Source: an uncultured Paracoccaceae bacterium (GTDB lineage Bacteria; Pseudomonadota; Alphaproteobacteria; Rhodobacterales; Rhodobacteraceae). Taken from it: a stretch of 48,935 nt of DNA. Shown in pieces: positions 15,692-24,049 of the stretch; position 1 is the first letter of the stretch, and each line of letters begins with the position of its first letter. The DNA lies in NCBI GenBank assembly GCA_937927675.1, contig CALBSG010000135.1:1-48935 (forward strand), in the 5' to 3' direction. The position numbers were made by a program, and so were the translations under genes. A model generated the notes under the pieces. It had not been told where the DNA came from. It ran no database searches and was given only the letters and a program-made list of their open reading frames with translations.

Positions 15692-17809
15692 ATGATTGAC
15701 GTTGAAGACCTCATCGCCCTTGTCCGAAATTATAATCCGCGTTCCAATGCCGATCTGATCCGCCGGGCCTATGCCTATGGCACGCAGATGCATGAAGGCC
15801 AGTTCCGCAAGTCGGGCGAGCCCTATTTTACCCATCCTGTCGCGGTCGCCGCGATTCTGACCGAACAGCAGCTGGACGATGCCACCATCGTTACGGCGCT
15901 TTTGCACGACACCATCGAAGATACCAAATCGACCTACAGTGAGGTGGCCAAGCTCTTTGGCGAAGATGTCGCCGAACTGGTCGATGGTGTTACCAAGCTG
16001 ACCAACCTGCAACTTTCGTCGACCGAATCGCAGCAGGCCGAGAATTTCCGCAAGCTGTTCATGGCCATGTCGAAAGACCTGCGGGTGATCTTGGTCAAGC
16101 TGGCGGACCGGCTGCATAACATGCGCACCATCCGCAGCATGCGCCCGGAAAAGCAGGTCCAAAAAGCCCGCGAGACGATGGAGATCTATGCACCCTTGGC
16201 GGGTCGCATGGGGATGCAGTGGATGCGCGAGGAGTTGGAGGATCTGGCCTTCAAGGTCCTGAACCCCGAGGCGCGCAATTCGATCATCCGCCGTTTTCTG
16301 ACACTGCAGAAAGAAGCGGGTGATGTGGTCCACAAGATCACGGCCGATATTCGCACCGAACTTGAAAAAGTGCAGATCGAAGCCTCGGTCTATGGTCGGG
16401 CGAAAAAGCCCTACTCGATCTGGCGCAAGATGCAGGAAAAGGATCTGGCGTTTTCCAGCCTGTCCGACATCTACGGTTTTCGGGTGATCTGCGAATCCGT
16501 GGCCGATTGCTATCGTATTCTGGGCGTGATCCATCAGCGCTGGCGCGCGGTGCCGGGCCGTTTCAAGGATTACATCAGCCAGCCGAAATCCAACGGCTAT
16601 CGGTCCATCCACACCACGGTTTCGGGCCGTGATGGCAAGCGCGTCGAGGTGCAGATCCGCACCCGTGAGATGCACGAAGTGGCCGAGGCTGGTGTGGCCG
16701 CGCATTGGTCTTACCGCGAAGGTGTGCGGGCAAAGAACCCCTTTGCCGTCGATCCGGGCAAGTGGATCGCCAGCTTGACCGAGCGGTTGGACGAGGAAGA
16801 TCACGACGAGTTTCTCGAAAACGTAAAGCTGGAAATGTATTCCGATCAGGTGTTCTGCTTCACGCCCAAGGGCGATGTGGTGCAGTTGCCGCGGGGGGCC
16901 ACGCCCTTGGACTACGCCTATTCCATCCATACCCGCATCGGAAATTCCTGCGTTTCGGCCAAGGTTGATGGGATCCGCGTGCCGTTGTGGACTCGTTTGA
17001 AAAACGGTCAGTCGGTCGAGATCATCACCGCCGAGGGGCAGCGCCCGCAGGCAAGCTGGATTGACATTGTGACCACGGGCCGGGCCAAGGCCGCGATCCG
17101 CCGCAGCTTGCGCGAGGAAGATCGCGGGCGCTTTGTGCGGCTGGGTCAGGAATTGGCACGGGCCGCGTTTGAACATGTGGGCAAGAAGGCCACCGACAAG
17201 GCGTTGCGCACGGCGGCCAAGATGCTGGGTGTGCCGGACGAAGACGAATTGTTGGCGCGGCTAGGGTCGGCCGAACTGACCGCGCGCAAGGTGGTCGAAA
17301 CGCTTTATCCCGAACTGTCGCTCTCGGCGGCTGAGGAAGTGGAGACATCACGCCCCGTCGTCGGTCTGACCGATGAGCAGACGTTCCGCCGCGCCCAATG
17401 TTGCCAGCCGCTGCCGGGGGAGCGCATCGTCGGGATCACCTATCGGGGGCAAGGCGTGGTGGTTCATGCCATCGACTGCCCTGCGCTGGAGGAGTTCGAA
17501 GAGCAGCCGGGCCGTTGGGTTGACCTGCATTGGCATGCTGGTCGTCACAAAGCGGTGAACACTGTCAGCCTAGAGGTCACAATCTCGAATGATGCGGGGG
17601 TTCTGGGCCGCATATGCACCTTGATTGGCGAGCAGAAGGCCAATATCTCGGACCTGCGTTTCACCGAGCGCAAACCAGATTTTTACCGTTTGATCGTTGA
17701 TGTTGACTTGCGCGATGTGGAGCATCTCCACATGGTCATGACCGCGCTAGAGGCCGAGACGGATGTGGCGCAGGTTGCCCGTCATCGGGATGTGACACGA
17801 AAGCCCTAA
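15692..17809 (+). CDS. rsh: bifunctional (p)ppGpp synthetase/hydrolase (Rel/SpoT, RSH)
   Basis: About 705 residues. In order: HD hydrolase domain (about 25-195, with H72-D73 in LLHDTIEDT), synthetase domain (about 235-350), TGS (about 385-445, VFCFTPKGDVVQLPRGATPLDYAYSIH), a zinc-finger/CC region with adjacent cysteines (RRAQCCQPLPGERIVG), and a C-terminal ACT domain. The synthetase loop RFKDYISQPKSNGYRSIHT has the RxKD form seen in bifunctional enzymes rather than the ExDD of RelA, so both making and degrading the alarmone are expected, as for the single RSH of alphaproteobacteria. The ATG at 15692 follows an in-frame GTG at 15689; either could be used. Confidence 0.95.
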   Translation: MIDVEDLIALVRNYNPRSNADLIRRAYAYGTQMHEGQFRKSGEPYFTHPVAVAAILTEQQLDDATIVTALLHDTIEDTKSTYSEVAKLFGEDVAELVDGVTKLTNLQLSSTESQQAENFRKLFMAMSKDLRVILVKLADRLHNMRTIRSMRPEKQVQKARETMEIYAPLAGRMGMQWMREELEDLAFKVLNPEARNSIIRRFLTLQKEAGDVVHKITADIRTELEKVQIEASVYGRAKKPYSIWRKMQEKDLAFSSLSDIYGFRVICESVADCYRILGVIHQRWRAVPGRFKDYISQPKSNGYRSIHTTVSGRDGKRVEVQIRTREMHEVAEAGVAAHWSYREGVRAKNPFAVDPGKWIASLTERLDEEDHDEFLENVKLEMYSDQVFCFTPKGDVVQLPRGATPLDYAYSIHTRIGNSCVSAKVDGIRVPLWTRLKNGQSVEIITAEGQRPQASWIDIVTTGRAKAAIRRSLREEDRGRFVRLGQELARAAFEHVGKKATDKALRTAAKMLGVPDEDELLARLGSAELTARKVVETLYPELSLSAAEEVETSRPVVGLTDEQTFRRAQCCQPLPGERIVGITYRGQGVVVHAIDCPALEEFEEQPGRWVDLHWHAGRHKAVNTVSLEVTISNDAGVLGRICTLIGEQKANISDLRFTERKPDFYRLIVDVDLRDVEHLHMVMTALEAETDVAQVARHRDVTRKP

Positions 17810-17821
17810 GATGGGGCAGGG

Positions 17822-17839
17822 TTCGGGCGCTGGCCCGAA
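17822..17839 (+). other. intercistronic hairpin between rsh and the DUF2062 gene
   Basis: TTCGGGC (17822-17828) and GCCCGAA (17833-17839) with a GCTG loop lie directly before GGAAGGA and the TTG start of the next gene. No T-run follows, so it may stabilise or modulate the junction rather than terminate. Confidence 0.4.
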
Positions 17840-17853
17840 GGGAAGGAAACGGG

Positions 17854-18570
17854 TTGGTCTTTAAGCGCAGAGATCCCTTGAGCTGGGGCGCATGGCTGCG
17901 TGAGCAGGTCTACCCGCGTTCGGGGTTCAAGCGCGCAACGCGTTATGTGATCCACCGCATGCGCCGCCTGCCCGATCAGCCGCATAAGGTGGCGCGCGGC
18001 GTGTTTGCCGGGTCGTTGGTGGGGTTCCTGCCTTTGCCGGGGATGCAGTTCATCGCGGCATGGGCAGCCAGCCGGGCGATCAATGGCAATCTGTTGGCCG
18101 CACTTTTGGCGACCTTTAACACCAATCCGGTTACGACGCCCTTTTTCGCCGTACTGGCCATGACCTTGGGCCATTGGATCCTTGGCATCGAAAAGCCGCT
18201 GTCGTGGGAATATATCAGTGGCGCCACCGAACAGGCCGCCACGGATCTGTGGTTCAACACGCTGGCGATCTTCAACAGCGATGTGGCGAACTGGGATGGC
18301 CTGATCCAGTTCTGGCACGAGATTTACTGGCCCTATTTCATTGGTGCGCTTGGGCCCGGCATCATCCTTAGCCTGATCGGCTATTACATCACCATTCCCT
18401 TGGTCGAGGCCTATCAAAAGGCACGCGCGGCCAAGGCGGATGATCGCAAGGAACGGCGCCGTAAACTGAAAGCGACCTTGGCCGAGGCTGCCGCCCGCTT
18501 GCGTCCGCATCGCGAAGGCGACAAAGTCGCGCCGAAAGAGCAGGACGGGCAAAAGCCCGACGAGCATTAA
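17854..18570 (+). CDS. DUF2062 membrane protein
   Basis: 238 residues. The RGVFAGSLVGFLPLPGMQFIAAWAASRAINGNLLAA block followed by NTNPVTTPFFAVLAMTLGHWILG is the DUF2062 core, with two to three membrane helices. A further helix at about 165-190 precedes a basic/charged tail (KADDRKERRRKLKA). Function unknown. It starts with TTG at 17854, supported by GGAAGGA about 6 bases upstream; there is no ATG near. Conserved position between rsh and pdxJ in Rhodobacteraceae. Confidence 0.85.
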   Translation: MVFKRRDPLSWGAWLREQVYPRSGFKRATRYVIHRMRRLPDQPHKVARGVFAGSLVGFLPLPGMQFIAAWAASRAINGNLLAALLATFNTNPVTTPFFAVLAMTLGHWILGIEKPLSWEYISGATEQAATDLWFNTLAIFNSDVANWDGLIQFWHEIYWPYFIGALGPGIILSLIGYYITIPLVEAYQKARAAKADDRKERRRKLKATLAEAAARLRPHREGDKVAPKEQDGQKPDEH

Positions 18571-18588
18571 GCGACAAAGGAGCGGGCC

Positions 18589-19329
18589 ATGGACAAGTTG
18601 CGTCTGGGAGTGAACATCGACCATGTGGCCACTGTTCGCAACGCCCGTGGGTCTGCTTGGCCTGACCCCTTGCGCGCGGCCCTTTTGGCAGAAGCAGCGG
18701 GTGCCGATGGAATCACGGCCCATCTGCGCGAAGATCGTCGCCATATCCGCGATGCCGATATGGACGCCTTGCAGGCGGGTATTGAAATTCCGCTGAACTT
18801 TGAATGTGCCGCCACCGATGAAATGGCCGCAATCGTGTTGCGGCTGAAACCGCATGCAGTCTGCCTTGTGCCCGAGCGTCGCGAAGAGCGTACCACCGAA
18901 GGCGGCCTTGATGTGGCCGGGGATGAAGCCCGGCTTGCCCGTTATGTCGCCCCCCTGCGGGAGGCTGGCTGCCGGGTGTCGATGTTCATTGGTCATGCCG
19001 AAGCACAGATCCGGGCCTCGGCGCGCATTGGTGCTGCGGTGGTGGAGCTGCACACCGGCCACTATTCCGACCTGCACGCCGAGGGCCGGCTGGACGAGGC
19101 CGATGCCGAGCTTGACGCCCTGCGCAAGGGGGCTGCATTGGCCCATTCCTTGGGCCTTGAGGTGCACGCGGGCCACGGTCTGACCTATGACAACGTGGCC
19201 CCGATTGCTGCGATCCCCGAAGTGCGGGAACTGAATATCGGTCATTTCCTGATCGGCGAGGCGATCTATCTGGGTCTTGGCCCAGCCATCGAGGAAATGC
19301 GCCGCCGGATGGATCTGGCCCGGGGATAA
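18589..19329 (+). CDS. pdxJ: pyridoxine 5'-phosphate synthase
   Basis: 246 residues, standard length. Condenses 3-amino-1-hydroxyacetone phosphate with deoxyxylulose phosphate to give PNP in vitamin B6 synthesis. RLGVNIDHVATVRNARG at the N-terminus (catalytic His in NIDHVA), AHLREDRRHI, LVPERREERTTEGG (catalytic Glu) and ELHTGHYSD, VHAGHGLTYDNV are all intact. AAAGGAG precedes the ATG. In many Rhodobacteraceae acpS comes next; here the following 82 bases contain no gene. Confidence 0.95.
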   Translation: MDKLRLGVNIDHVATVRNARGSAWPDPLRAALLAEAAGADGITAHLREDRRHIRDADMDALQAGIEIPLNFECAATDEMAAIVLRLKPHAVCLVPERREERTTEGGLDVAGDEARLARYVAPLREAGCRVSMFIGHAEAQIRASARIGAAVVELHTGHYSDLHAEGRLDEADAELDALRKGAALAHSLGLEVHAGHGLTYDNVAPIAAIPEVRELNIGHFLIGEAIYLGLGPAIEEMRRRMDLARG

Positions 19330-19411
19330 GGCGTCTGGCCCCCCGTGCCAAACTTGACTCCCGCGCCCCCACCCCGCATGAAGCGGCCAATCTGACGCAA
19401 AGGCGATCCAC

Positions 19412-20185
19412 ATGGCAAAATCCGAAGGCGGCATTGGCGAAACGATCAAGACCGTGGTCTGGGCGCTGCTGATTGCGGGCGTCTTTCGCACGCTGTTCTT
19501 TCAACCGTTCTGGATCCCGTCGGAATCGATGAAATCGACGCTGCTGATCGGCGATTTCATCTTTGTGAACAAGATGGCCTACGGCTATTCGCGCTATTCC
19601 TGCCCCTTTGGCATCTGCCCGATTTCAGGCCGTATTCTGGGCAGCGCACCGCAGCGCGGCGATGTGGTGGTGTTCCGCCACCCGGTCAATGGTGCAGACA
19701 TGATCAAGCGCTTGGTCGGTCTGCCGGGTGACACGATCCAGATGAAGCAGGGTGTGCTTTACATCAACGGTGCGGCAGCGCCGCAAGTTGCCGATGGTGC
19801 CTTTGAGGAAGTGTTCGAGCCGCAGGGGCCGATGGGCAACCGTCCGCGCTGTGAAAATGCGCCGAATTTGGGCGAAATTTGCCAAAAGCCGCGGTTCATT
19901 GAAACCCTGCCCGAGGGCAAGCAGCACACCGTGCTGAACCTCGAAGATGGGCCGGGCGACAATACCGATGTCTACACCGTGCCGGAAAAGCACTACTTCT
20001 TCATGGGCGACAACCGCGACAATTCGCTGGACAGCCGTTTTGCGCAAACGTCTGGCGGGGTTGGGTTCGTGCCTGAGGAATACCTGATCGGCCGGGCCGA
20101 CCGGGTCGTGTTCTCGTCGGCGGGCACCCGGATGTTGTATTTCTGGACTTGGCGCAGCGACCGCTATTTGCAGGCCGTCGAGTAA
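19412..20185 (+). CDS. lepB: signal peptidase I (active form)
   Basis: 257 residues. One membrane helix (about 12-30) anchors a periplasmic serine protease that removes Sec signal peptides. The Ser/Lys dyad is intact: Ser39 in IPSESMKSTLLIGDF and Lys99 in MIKRLVGLPGDTIQM, with the later signature MGDNRDNSLDSR. It has a Rhodobacteraceae-type insertion containing four cysteines (SCPFGICPIS; RCENAPNLGEICQK). It is followed two bases later by a paralogue that has lost both dyad residues. Confidence 0.95.
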   Translation: MAKSEGGIGETIKTVVWALLIAGVFRTLFFQPFWIPSESMKSTLLIGDFIFVNKMAYGYSRYSCPFGICPISGRILGSAPQRGDVVVFRHPVNGADMIKRLVGLPGDTIQMKQGVLYINGAAAPQVADGAFEEVFEPQGPMGNRPRCENAPNLGEICQKPRFIETLPEGKQHTVLNLEDGPGDNTDVYTVPEKHYFFMGDNRDNSLDSRFAQTSGGVGFVPEEYLIGRADRVVFSSAGTRMLYFWTWRSDRYLQAVE

Positions 20186-20187
20186 GT

Positions 20188-21204
20188 ATGCCCTTTCTGA
20201 CGGCGCTTTTCGATCTGAACGGTACGGCGACCCGCAAGCAGGCCTTGCGGGTTTTCCTTGTTCTGCTTCTCGCACTGGTTTCGCTTGTGCTGGTGCGGGC
20301 GTTCTTGCCTTCGGCGGGGCGCTTTGCGGATCCCGTCGTGGGGATGGTCGTCGTCTGGTGGTTCGCGACCATGGTGCGACGGCTACATGATGCGGGCCAT
20401 AGCGGCGGCTGGGCTTTGTTTTTGCTGGTGCCTTATGTTGGGGTGCTTGTCGCGATCTGGGTGCTGATGTTGCGTGGTGATCGGCCTTTCAACAACAGTC
20501 ACGCTGGTCTGCGGGCCGCAGGAACCGCCGGTCTGGTGCTGATGGCGGTCTTGTCGCTGTCGCGGGTGTTTTGGGCACCATATTGGAGCGCATCGGAAGC
20601 GATGAAGCCCAATCTGCTGGTTGGAGATTATCTTGTCACGCGCTATGCCCAGCCCGAAAATCTGGTGCGCGGTGACGTTGTGGTCTTTCGCCACCCTGTG
20701 ACGGGTGTGCCAATGGTTGCGCGGTTGATCGGCCTTTCGGGCGACCTTATCCAGATGGCGAATGGTGCCGTGGTGCTGAATGATGCGGTGCTTGGTCAGG
20801 CCGATGCCGGAATGATGACCGAGGTTTTCTTGCCGCAGGGGCCGATGCGTTTGCTGCCGCGTTGCACCAATGGCGTGGTGGGGATTGGCGGGCGATGCGA
20901 TCTGGCGCTTTTGCGCGAAACCCTGCCTGATGGGCGCAGCTATCTGACGGGCAATCTGGGCGACCTCGGTTTTGCCGACACGACCGACACCTTCACCGTG
21001 CCCGAGGGGCAGTTGTTCTTTCTTGGCGACCATCGCGACAACTCTGCCGACAGCCGTCTTGCCCAGGCGGCAGGCGGCTTGGGCTTTGTCCCGGCTGAAA
21101 ATGTGATAGGACGGGTGACACGCGTGGTGTTCTCCTCTGCCGGAACCTATCTTTGGCAGATATGGGACTGGCGTGGTGACCGTATATTCAAGGCCGTGGA
21201 ATGA
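20188..21204 (+). CDS. DUF805-like membrane domain fused to a catalytically dead signal peptidase I domain
   Basis: 338 residues. The N-terminal ~115 form a DUF805-like module: FDLNGTATRKQALRVFLVL, then MVRRLHDAGHSGGWALFLL, with three to four hydrophobic helices. The rest aligns end to end with the preceding LepB, including VEVFLPQGPM-, GDHRDNSADSR- and VVFSSAGT-type segments. However, the catalytic Ser is Ala138 (SASEAMKPNLLVGD) and the catalytic Lys is Ala178 (MVARLIGLSGD); I checked both codons (GCG). It therefore cannot use the known mechanism and is most likely a scaffold, substrate-binding or regulatory partner of LepB. Tandem with lepB and overlapping rnc (ATGA). Confidence 0.85.
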   Translation: MPFLTALFDLNGTATRKQALRVFLVLLLALVSLVLVRAFLPSAGRFADPVVGMVVVWWFATMVRRLHDAGHSGGWALFLLVPYVGVLVAIWVLMLRGDRPFNNSHAGLRAAGTAGLVLMAVLSLSRVFWAPYWSASEAMKPNLLVGDYLVTRYAQPENLVRGDVVVFRHPVTGVPMVARLIGLSGDLIQMANGAVVLNDAVLGQADAGMMTEVFLPQGPMRLLPRCTNGVVGIGGRCDLALLRETLPDGRSYLTGNLGDLGFADTTDTFTVPEGQLFFLGDHRDNSADSRLAQAAGGLGFVPAENVIGRVTRVVFSSAGTYLWQIWDWRGDRIFKAVE

Positions 21205-21890
21205 GACTTTCGGCAGATCTTCTGGCCTTTCAGGGCCGTATTGGACATGTGTTCCGTCAACCTGCCCTGCTGGTGCGGGCTGTGACGCATTCGTCGATCT
21301 CGTCGCCGACGCGCCCCGACAACCAGCGGCTGGAGTTTCTAGGCGATCGGGTCTTGGGTCTGGTGATGTCCGAGGCCTTGCTGGCCGCGGATGACAAAGC
21401 CTCGGAAGGGCAACTTGCCCCGCGTTTCAACGCTTTGGTGCGCAAGGAAACCTGCGCCGAAGTTGCACGCGAGGTTGGCCTTGGCGATGTGCTGAAGCTG
21501 GGGCGATCTGAAATGCTGTCTGGCGGGCGTCGGAAAGAGGCGCTCTTGGGGGACGCGATGGAAGCCGTTATCGCGGCGACCTATCTTGATAGCGGATTTG
21601 ATGCGGCTCGCGCGCTGGTGCTGCGCTTGTGGGGCGGGCGTATCGGCGCCGTCGAAACAGACGCGCGTGACCCGAAGACCAGCTTGCAGGAATGGGCGCA
21701 GGCCCGGGCGATGAAACCGCCAAGCTATACCGAACTCGGCCGTGACGGCCCCGACCATGCCCCGCAATTCACCGTCGAGGTGAGACTCGACAATGGCGCG
21801 ACGGAAATCGCCCGCGCCGGAACCAAACGCGCCGCCGAACAGGCCGCAGCCCGGACGCTCTTGTCCCGGATGGAGACTTTGAATGACTGA
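21201..21890 (+). CDS. rnc: ribonuclease III
   Basis: 229 residues. Cuts double-stranded RNA (rRNA precursors, mRNAs). The RNase III signature is NQRLEFLGDRVLGLV, with the catalytic Glu and Asp; a second metal-ligand region is ALLGDAMEAVIAATYLDSGF. A C-terminal double-stranded RNA-binding domain runs from about 155 (DPKTSLQEWAQAR) to the end (GTKRAAEQAAARTLL). The ATG overlaps the stop of the DUF805-peptidase gene, and its own 3' end overlaps era by eight bases, so the block is tightly coupled. Confidence 0.95.
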   Translation: MRLSADLLAFQGRIGHVFRQPALLVRAVTHSSISSPTRPDNQRLEFLGDRVLGLVMSEALLAADDKASEGQLAPRFNALVRKETCAEVAREVGLGDVLKLGRSEMLSGGRRKEALLGDAMEAVIAATYLDSGFDAARALVLRLWGGRIGAVETDARDPKTSLQEWAQARAMKPPSYTELGRDGPDHAPQFTVEVRLDNGATEIARAGTKRAAEQAAARTLLSRMETLND

Positions 21891-22800
21891 CGACACACGC
21901 GCCGGATTTGTTGCCCTGATCGGCGAACCGAATGCCGGGAAATCCACCCTTCTGAACAAGATGGTGGGGGCCAAGGTTTCGATCGTCACCCACAAGGTGC
22001 AGACCACCCGGGCGCGGATCCGGGGGATTGCCATCGAGGGGACAAGCCAGATCGTCTTTGTCGACACCCCCGGTATTTTCCGCCCCCGGCGGCGGCTGGA
22101 TCGGTCGATGGTCAAGGCCGCTTGGGGTGGGGCATCGGATGCCGATATCGTTGTGCTGCTGATCGAGGCGCATCGCGGGCTGACCGAGGGGGCGCAGGCC
22201 ATCATCGACCGGCTGCGTGATGAGATGCCGCGCGGCAAGCCGGTGGCCTTGGCGATCAACAAGATCGACCGGGTCAAGGCCGAGGTGCTTTTGGCGCTGG
22301 CGCAGAAGGTGAATGAGGCGTTTCCGTTTGTGAAAACCTTCATGATTTCGGCTGAGCGAGGCCATGGCGTCGACGCCTTGCGGGAGTGGTTGGCGGCGGA
22401 GGTGCCGGAAGGCCCATGGTTCTATCCCGAGGACCAAATCGCCGATCTGCCGATGCGGATGATTGCCGCCGAGATGACCCGTGAAAAGCTGACGCTGCGG
22501 CTGCACGAAGAACTGCCCTATCAGCTGACGGTCGAAACCGAGAAATGGGAAGACAAGCCTGATGGGTCGACCCGCATCGACCAGATCGTTTACGTCTCAC
22601 GCGATGGCCACAAAGGGATCGTGCTGGGCAACGGCGGTGAGACGATCAAGGCGATCGGCGTGGCCGCACGGGCTGAAATCTCGACCTTCCTTGATCGCAA
22701 GGTGCATCTGTTCCTGCAGGTGAAGGTGCGCGAAAACTGGCAGGAAGAAGCCGAGCGCTATTCCGAGATGGGCTTGGATTTCAAGGACGGCGATGCCTGA
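21883..22800 (+). CDS. era: GTPase Era
   Basis: 305 residues. Small-subunit ribosome assembly GTPase that binds 16S rRNA. G1 is GEPNAGKSTLLN (about 11-22), G3 VDTPGIFRP, G4 INKID, followed by a C-terminal KH domain with the GNGGETIKAIGVAAR RNA-binding loop. The membrane/rRNA-contact region ELPYQLTVETEKWED is also typical. Overlaps rnc at its start. Confidence 0.97.
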   Translation: MTDDTRAGFVALIGEPNAGKSTLLNKMVGAKVSIVTHKVQTTRARIRGIAIEGTSQIVFVDTPGIFRPRRRLDRSMVKAAWGGASDADIVVLLIEAHRGLTEGAQAIIDRLRDEMPRGKPVALAINKIDRVKAEVLLALAQKVNEAFPFVKTFMISAERGHGVDALREWLAAEVPEGPWFYPEDQIADLPMRMIAAEMTREKLTLRLHEELPYQLTVETEKWEDKPDGSTRIDQIVYVSRDGHKGIVLGNGGETIKAIGVAARAEISTFLDRKVHLFLQVKVRENWQEEAERYSEMGLDFKDGDA

Positions 22801-22867
22801 TCTGGCGCCGGAACTTGCGCAAAATCCGGTCCATTTGGCCGGGGATGTGCTTAGGTTGGCGGTCAGA

Positions 22868-22899
22868 GCCTCCGGCGGGAGTATTTTGGCCAAGATGAA
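22868..22899 (+). repeat. Rhodobacteraceae-type intergenic repeat element
   Basis: The 102 bases between era and the DUF1491 gene end with GCCTCCGGCGGGAGTATTTT followed by GGCCAAGATGAA. From memory, this closely matches a short repeat scattered through intergenic regions of many Rhodobacter/Paracoccus genomes; the CTCC-GGCG-GGAG core can form a small hairpin. Only one copy is present in this window, so the repeat nature is not shown by the sequence itself. Confidence 0.5.
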
Positions 22900-22902
22900 A
22901 GC

Positions 22903-23241
22903 ATGAGCGTACGTTTGGCGACCGGGGTTTGGGTGGCGGCGTATCTCGCGCGGCTGCGGTCGGCGGGACTGGCGGCCTATGTCGTGGCCAAGGGGGATCC
23001 GACGGCAGGGGCCGTGGTGGTGAAGCTGGTTCGGCCGGGTGGCATGGCACGGGCCATGGCGCGGCGGTTTGATTTCGAGACAGGCGCGCGGGTTTGGGCA
23101 GTTCTGACCGAGGGGGGGGAGCGCGAGGTGGATGCGCTTTTGGCCCGCGAGCGGGCGCGTGACCCGGACCTTTGGCTGATTGACGTCGAGGATATGGGCG
23201 GCATGGGTCTGTTGGACGCCGAGGGGCTGGCCGACGGCTGA
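22903..23241 (+). CDS. DUF1491 family protein
   Basis: 112 residues. RLATGVWVAAYLARLRSAGLAAYVVAKGDPTAGAVVVKL at the N-terminus and ERARDPDLWLIDVEDMGG near the C-terminus are the DUF1491 hallmarks. Soluble, with no signal peptide. The conserved location between era and recO in Rhodobacterales suggests a link to translation or DNA metabolism but nothing more can be said. Confidence 0.8.
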   Translation: MSVRLATGVWVAAYLARLRSAGLAAYVVAKGDPTAGAVVVKLVRPGGMARAMARRFDFETGARVWAVLTEGGEREVDALLARERARDPDLWLIDVEDMGGMGLLDAEGLADG

Positions 23242-23280
23242 GCCTTGCCTTTTGCCCCGACGCAAGCAGATAGTCGGATC

Positions 23281-24000
23281 ATGGATTGGCAGGACGAGGG
23301 CTGCATCATCGCGCTGCGGGCGCATGGTGAAACGGCAGCGATCATCGAAGTCTTTACGGCAGGGCATGGGCGGCATGCGGGCGTGGTGCGAGGGGGCGCA
23401 TCGCGAAAGATGGCGGCTGTCTTGCAGCCGGGGTCGCAGGTGGCCGTCACGTGGCAGGCGCGGTTGTCAGAGCATATGGGCGTTTTCACTGTCGAGCCTG
23501 TGCAATCGCGTGCCGGGTTGATGGGGGACCGGCTGGGCTTGGCGGGCCTGAATGCGATTTGTGCCATGCTGCATCTGGCCCTGCCCGAGCGGGAAACCCA
23601 TCCCGGCCTTTGGCGGGCGACGATGGCGCTTTTGGCGGCGTTGGAGCGCAGTGCCGATTGGCCGGAGCAATATTTGCGTTGGGAAGCGGTGCTGCTCGAG
23701 GAGTTGGGCTTTGGTTTGGATCTGGGGCGTTGTGCGGTGACCGGCGCACGAGAGGGTTTGGCTTATGTCAGCCCCAAGACCGGCCGAGCGGTCAGCGTGG
23801 CGGGTGCGGGCGATTGGGCGGCGCGGCTTTTGCCTTTGCCGCAGGTGCTTTTGGGGCAGGGCCGGGCAAGCGGTGCGGAACTGGCGCAGGGCTTTGCGGT
23901 CACGGGGCATTTTCTGGCCCGGTCTTTGGAGCCGATCTTGCGCGGACATCCGCTGCCAGCCGCGCGCGGGCGGCTTCTCGATCTGTTGGCGACGCTTTGA
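23281..24000 (+). CDS. recO: DNA repair protein RecO
   Basis: 239 residues. Recombination mediator of the RecFOR pathway. The N-terminal OB fold (about 1-80) begins MDWQDEGCIIALRAHGETAAIIEVFT and includes GHGRHAGVVRGGASRK; the C-terminal helical domain contains LRWEAVLLEELGFGLDLGRCAVTGA. The cysteines that hold zinc in many RecO proteins are mostly missing (only the one in RCAVTG is seen), a common alphaproteobacterial state. Start ATG at 23281; no good ribosome-binding site is apparent. Confidence 0.92.
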   Translation: MDWQDEGCIIALRAHGETAAIIEVFTAGHGRHAGVVRGGASRKMAAVLQPGSQVAVTWQARLSEHMGVFTVEPVQSRAGLMGDRLGLAGLNAICAMLHLALPERETHPGLWRATMALLAALERSADWPEQYLRWEAVLLEELGFGLDLGRCAVTGAREGLAYVSPKTGRAVSVAGAGDWAARLLPLPQVLLGQGRASGAELAQGFAVTGHFLARSLEPILRGHPLPAARGRLLDLLATL

Positions 24001-24049
24001 GGTCGCGGATAGACTCGGCTGTCGGTGTGGAACTGGCTAAGTTCCGCAC

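Noticed and set aside
15260..17176. 638-codon minus-strand open frame antisense to rpoZ and rsh
   Set aside because: Shadow frame: rich in His/Gln/Arg/Gly as expected for antisense of GC-rich genes, while rpoZ and rsh match known families over their full length.
17806..19491. 561-codon minus-strand open frame across the DUF2062 and pdxJ genes
   Set aside because: It spans two real genes and their gap in antisense and resembles no protein family.
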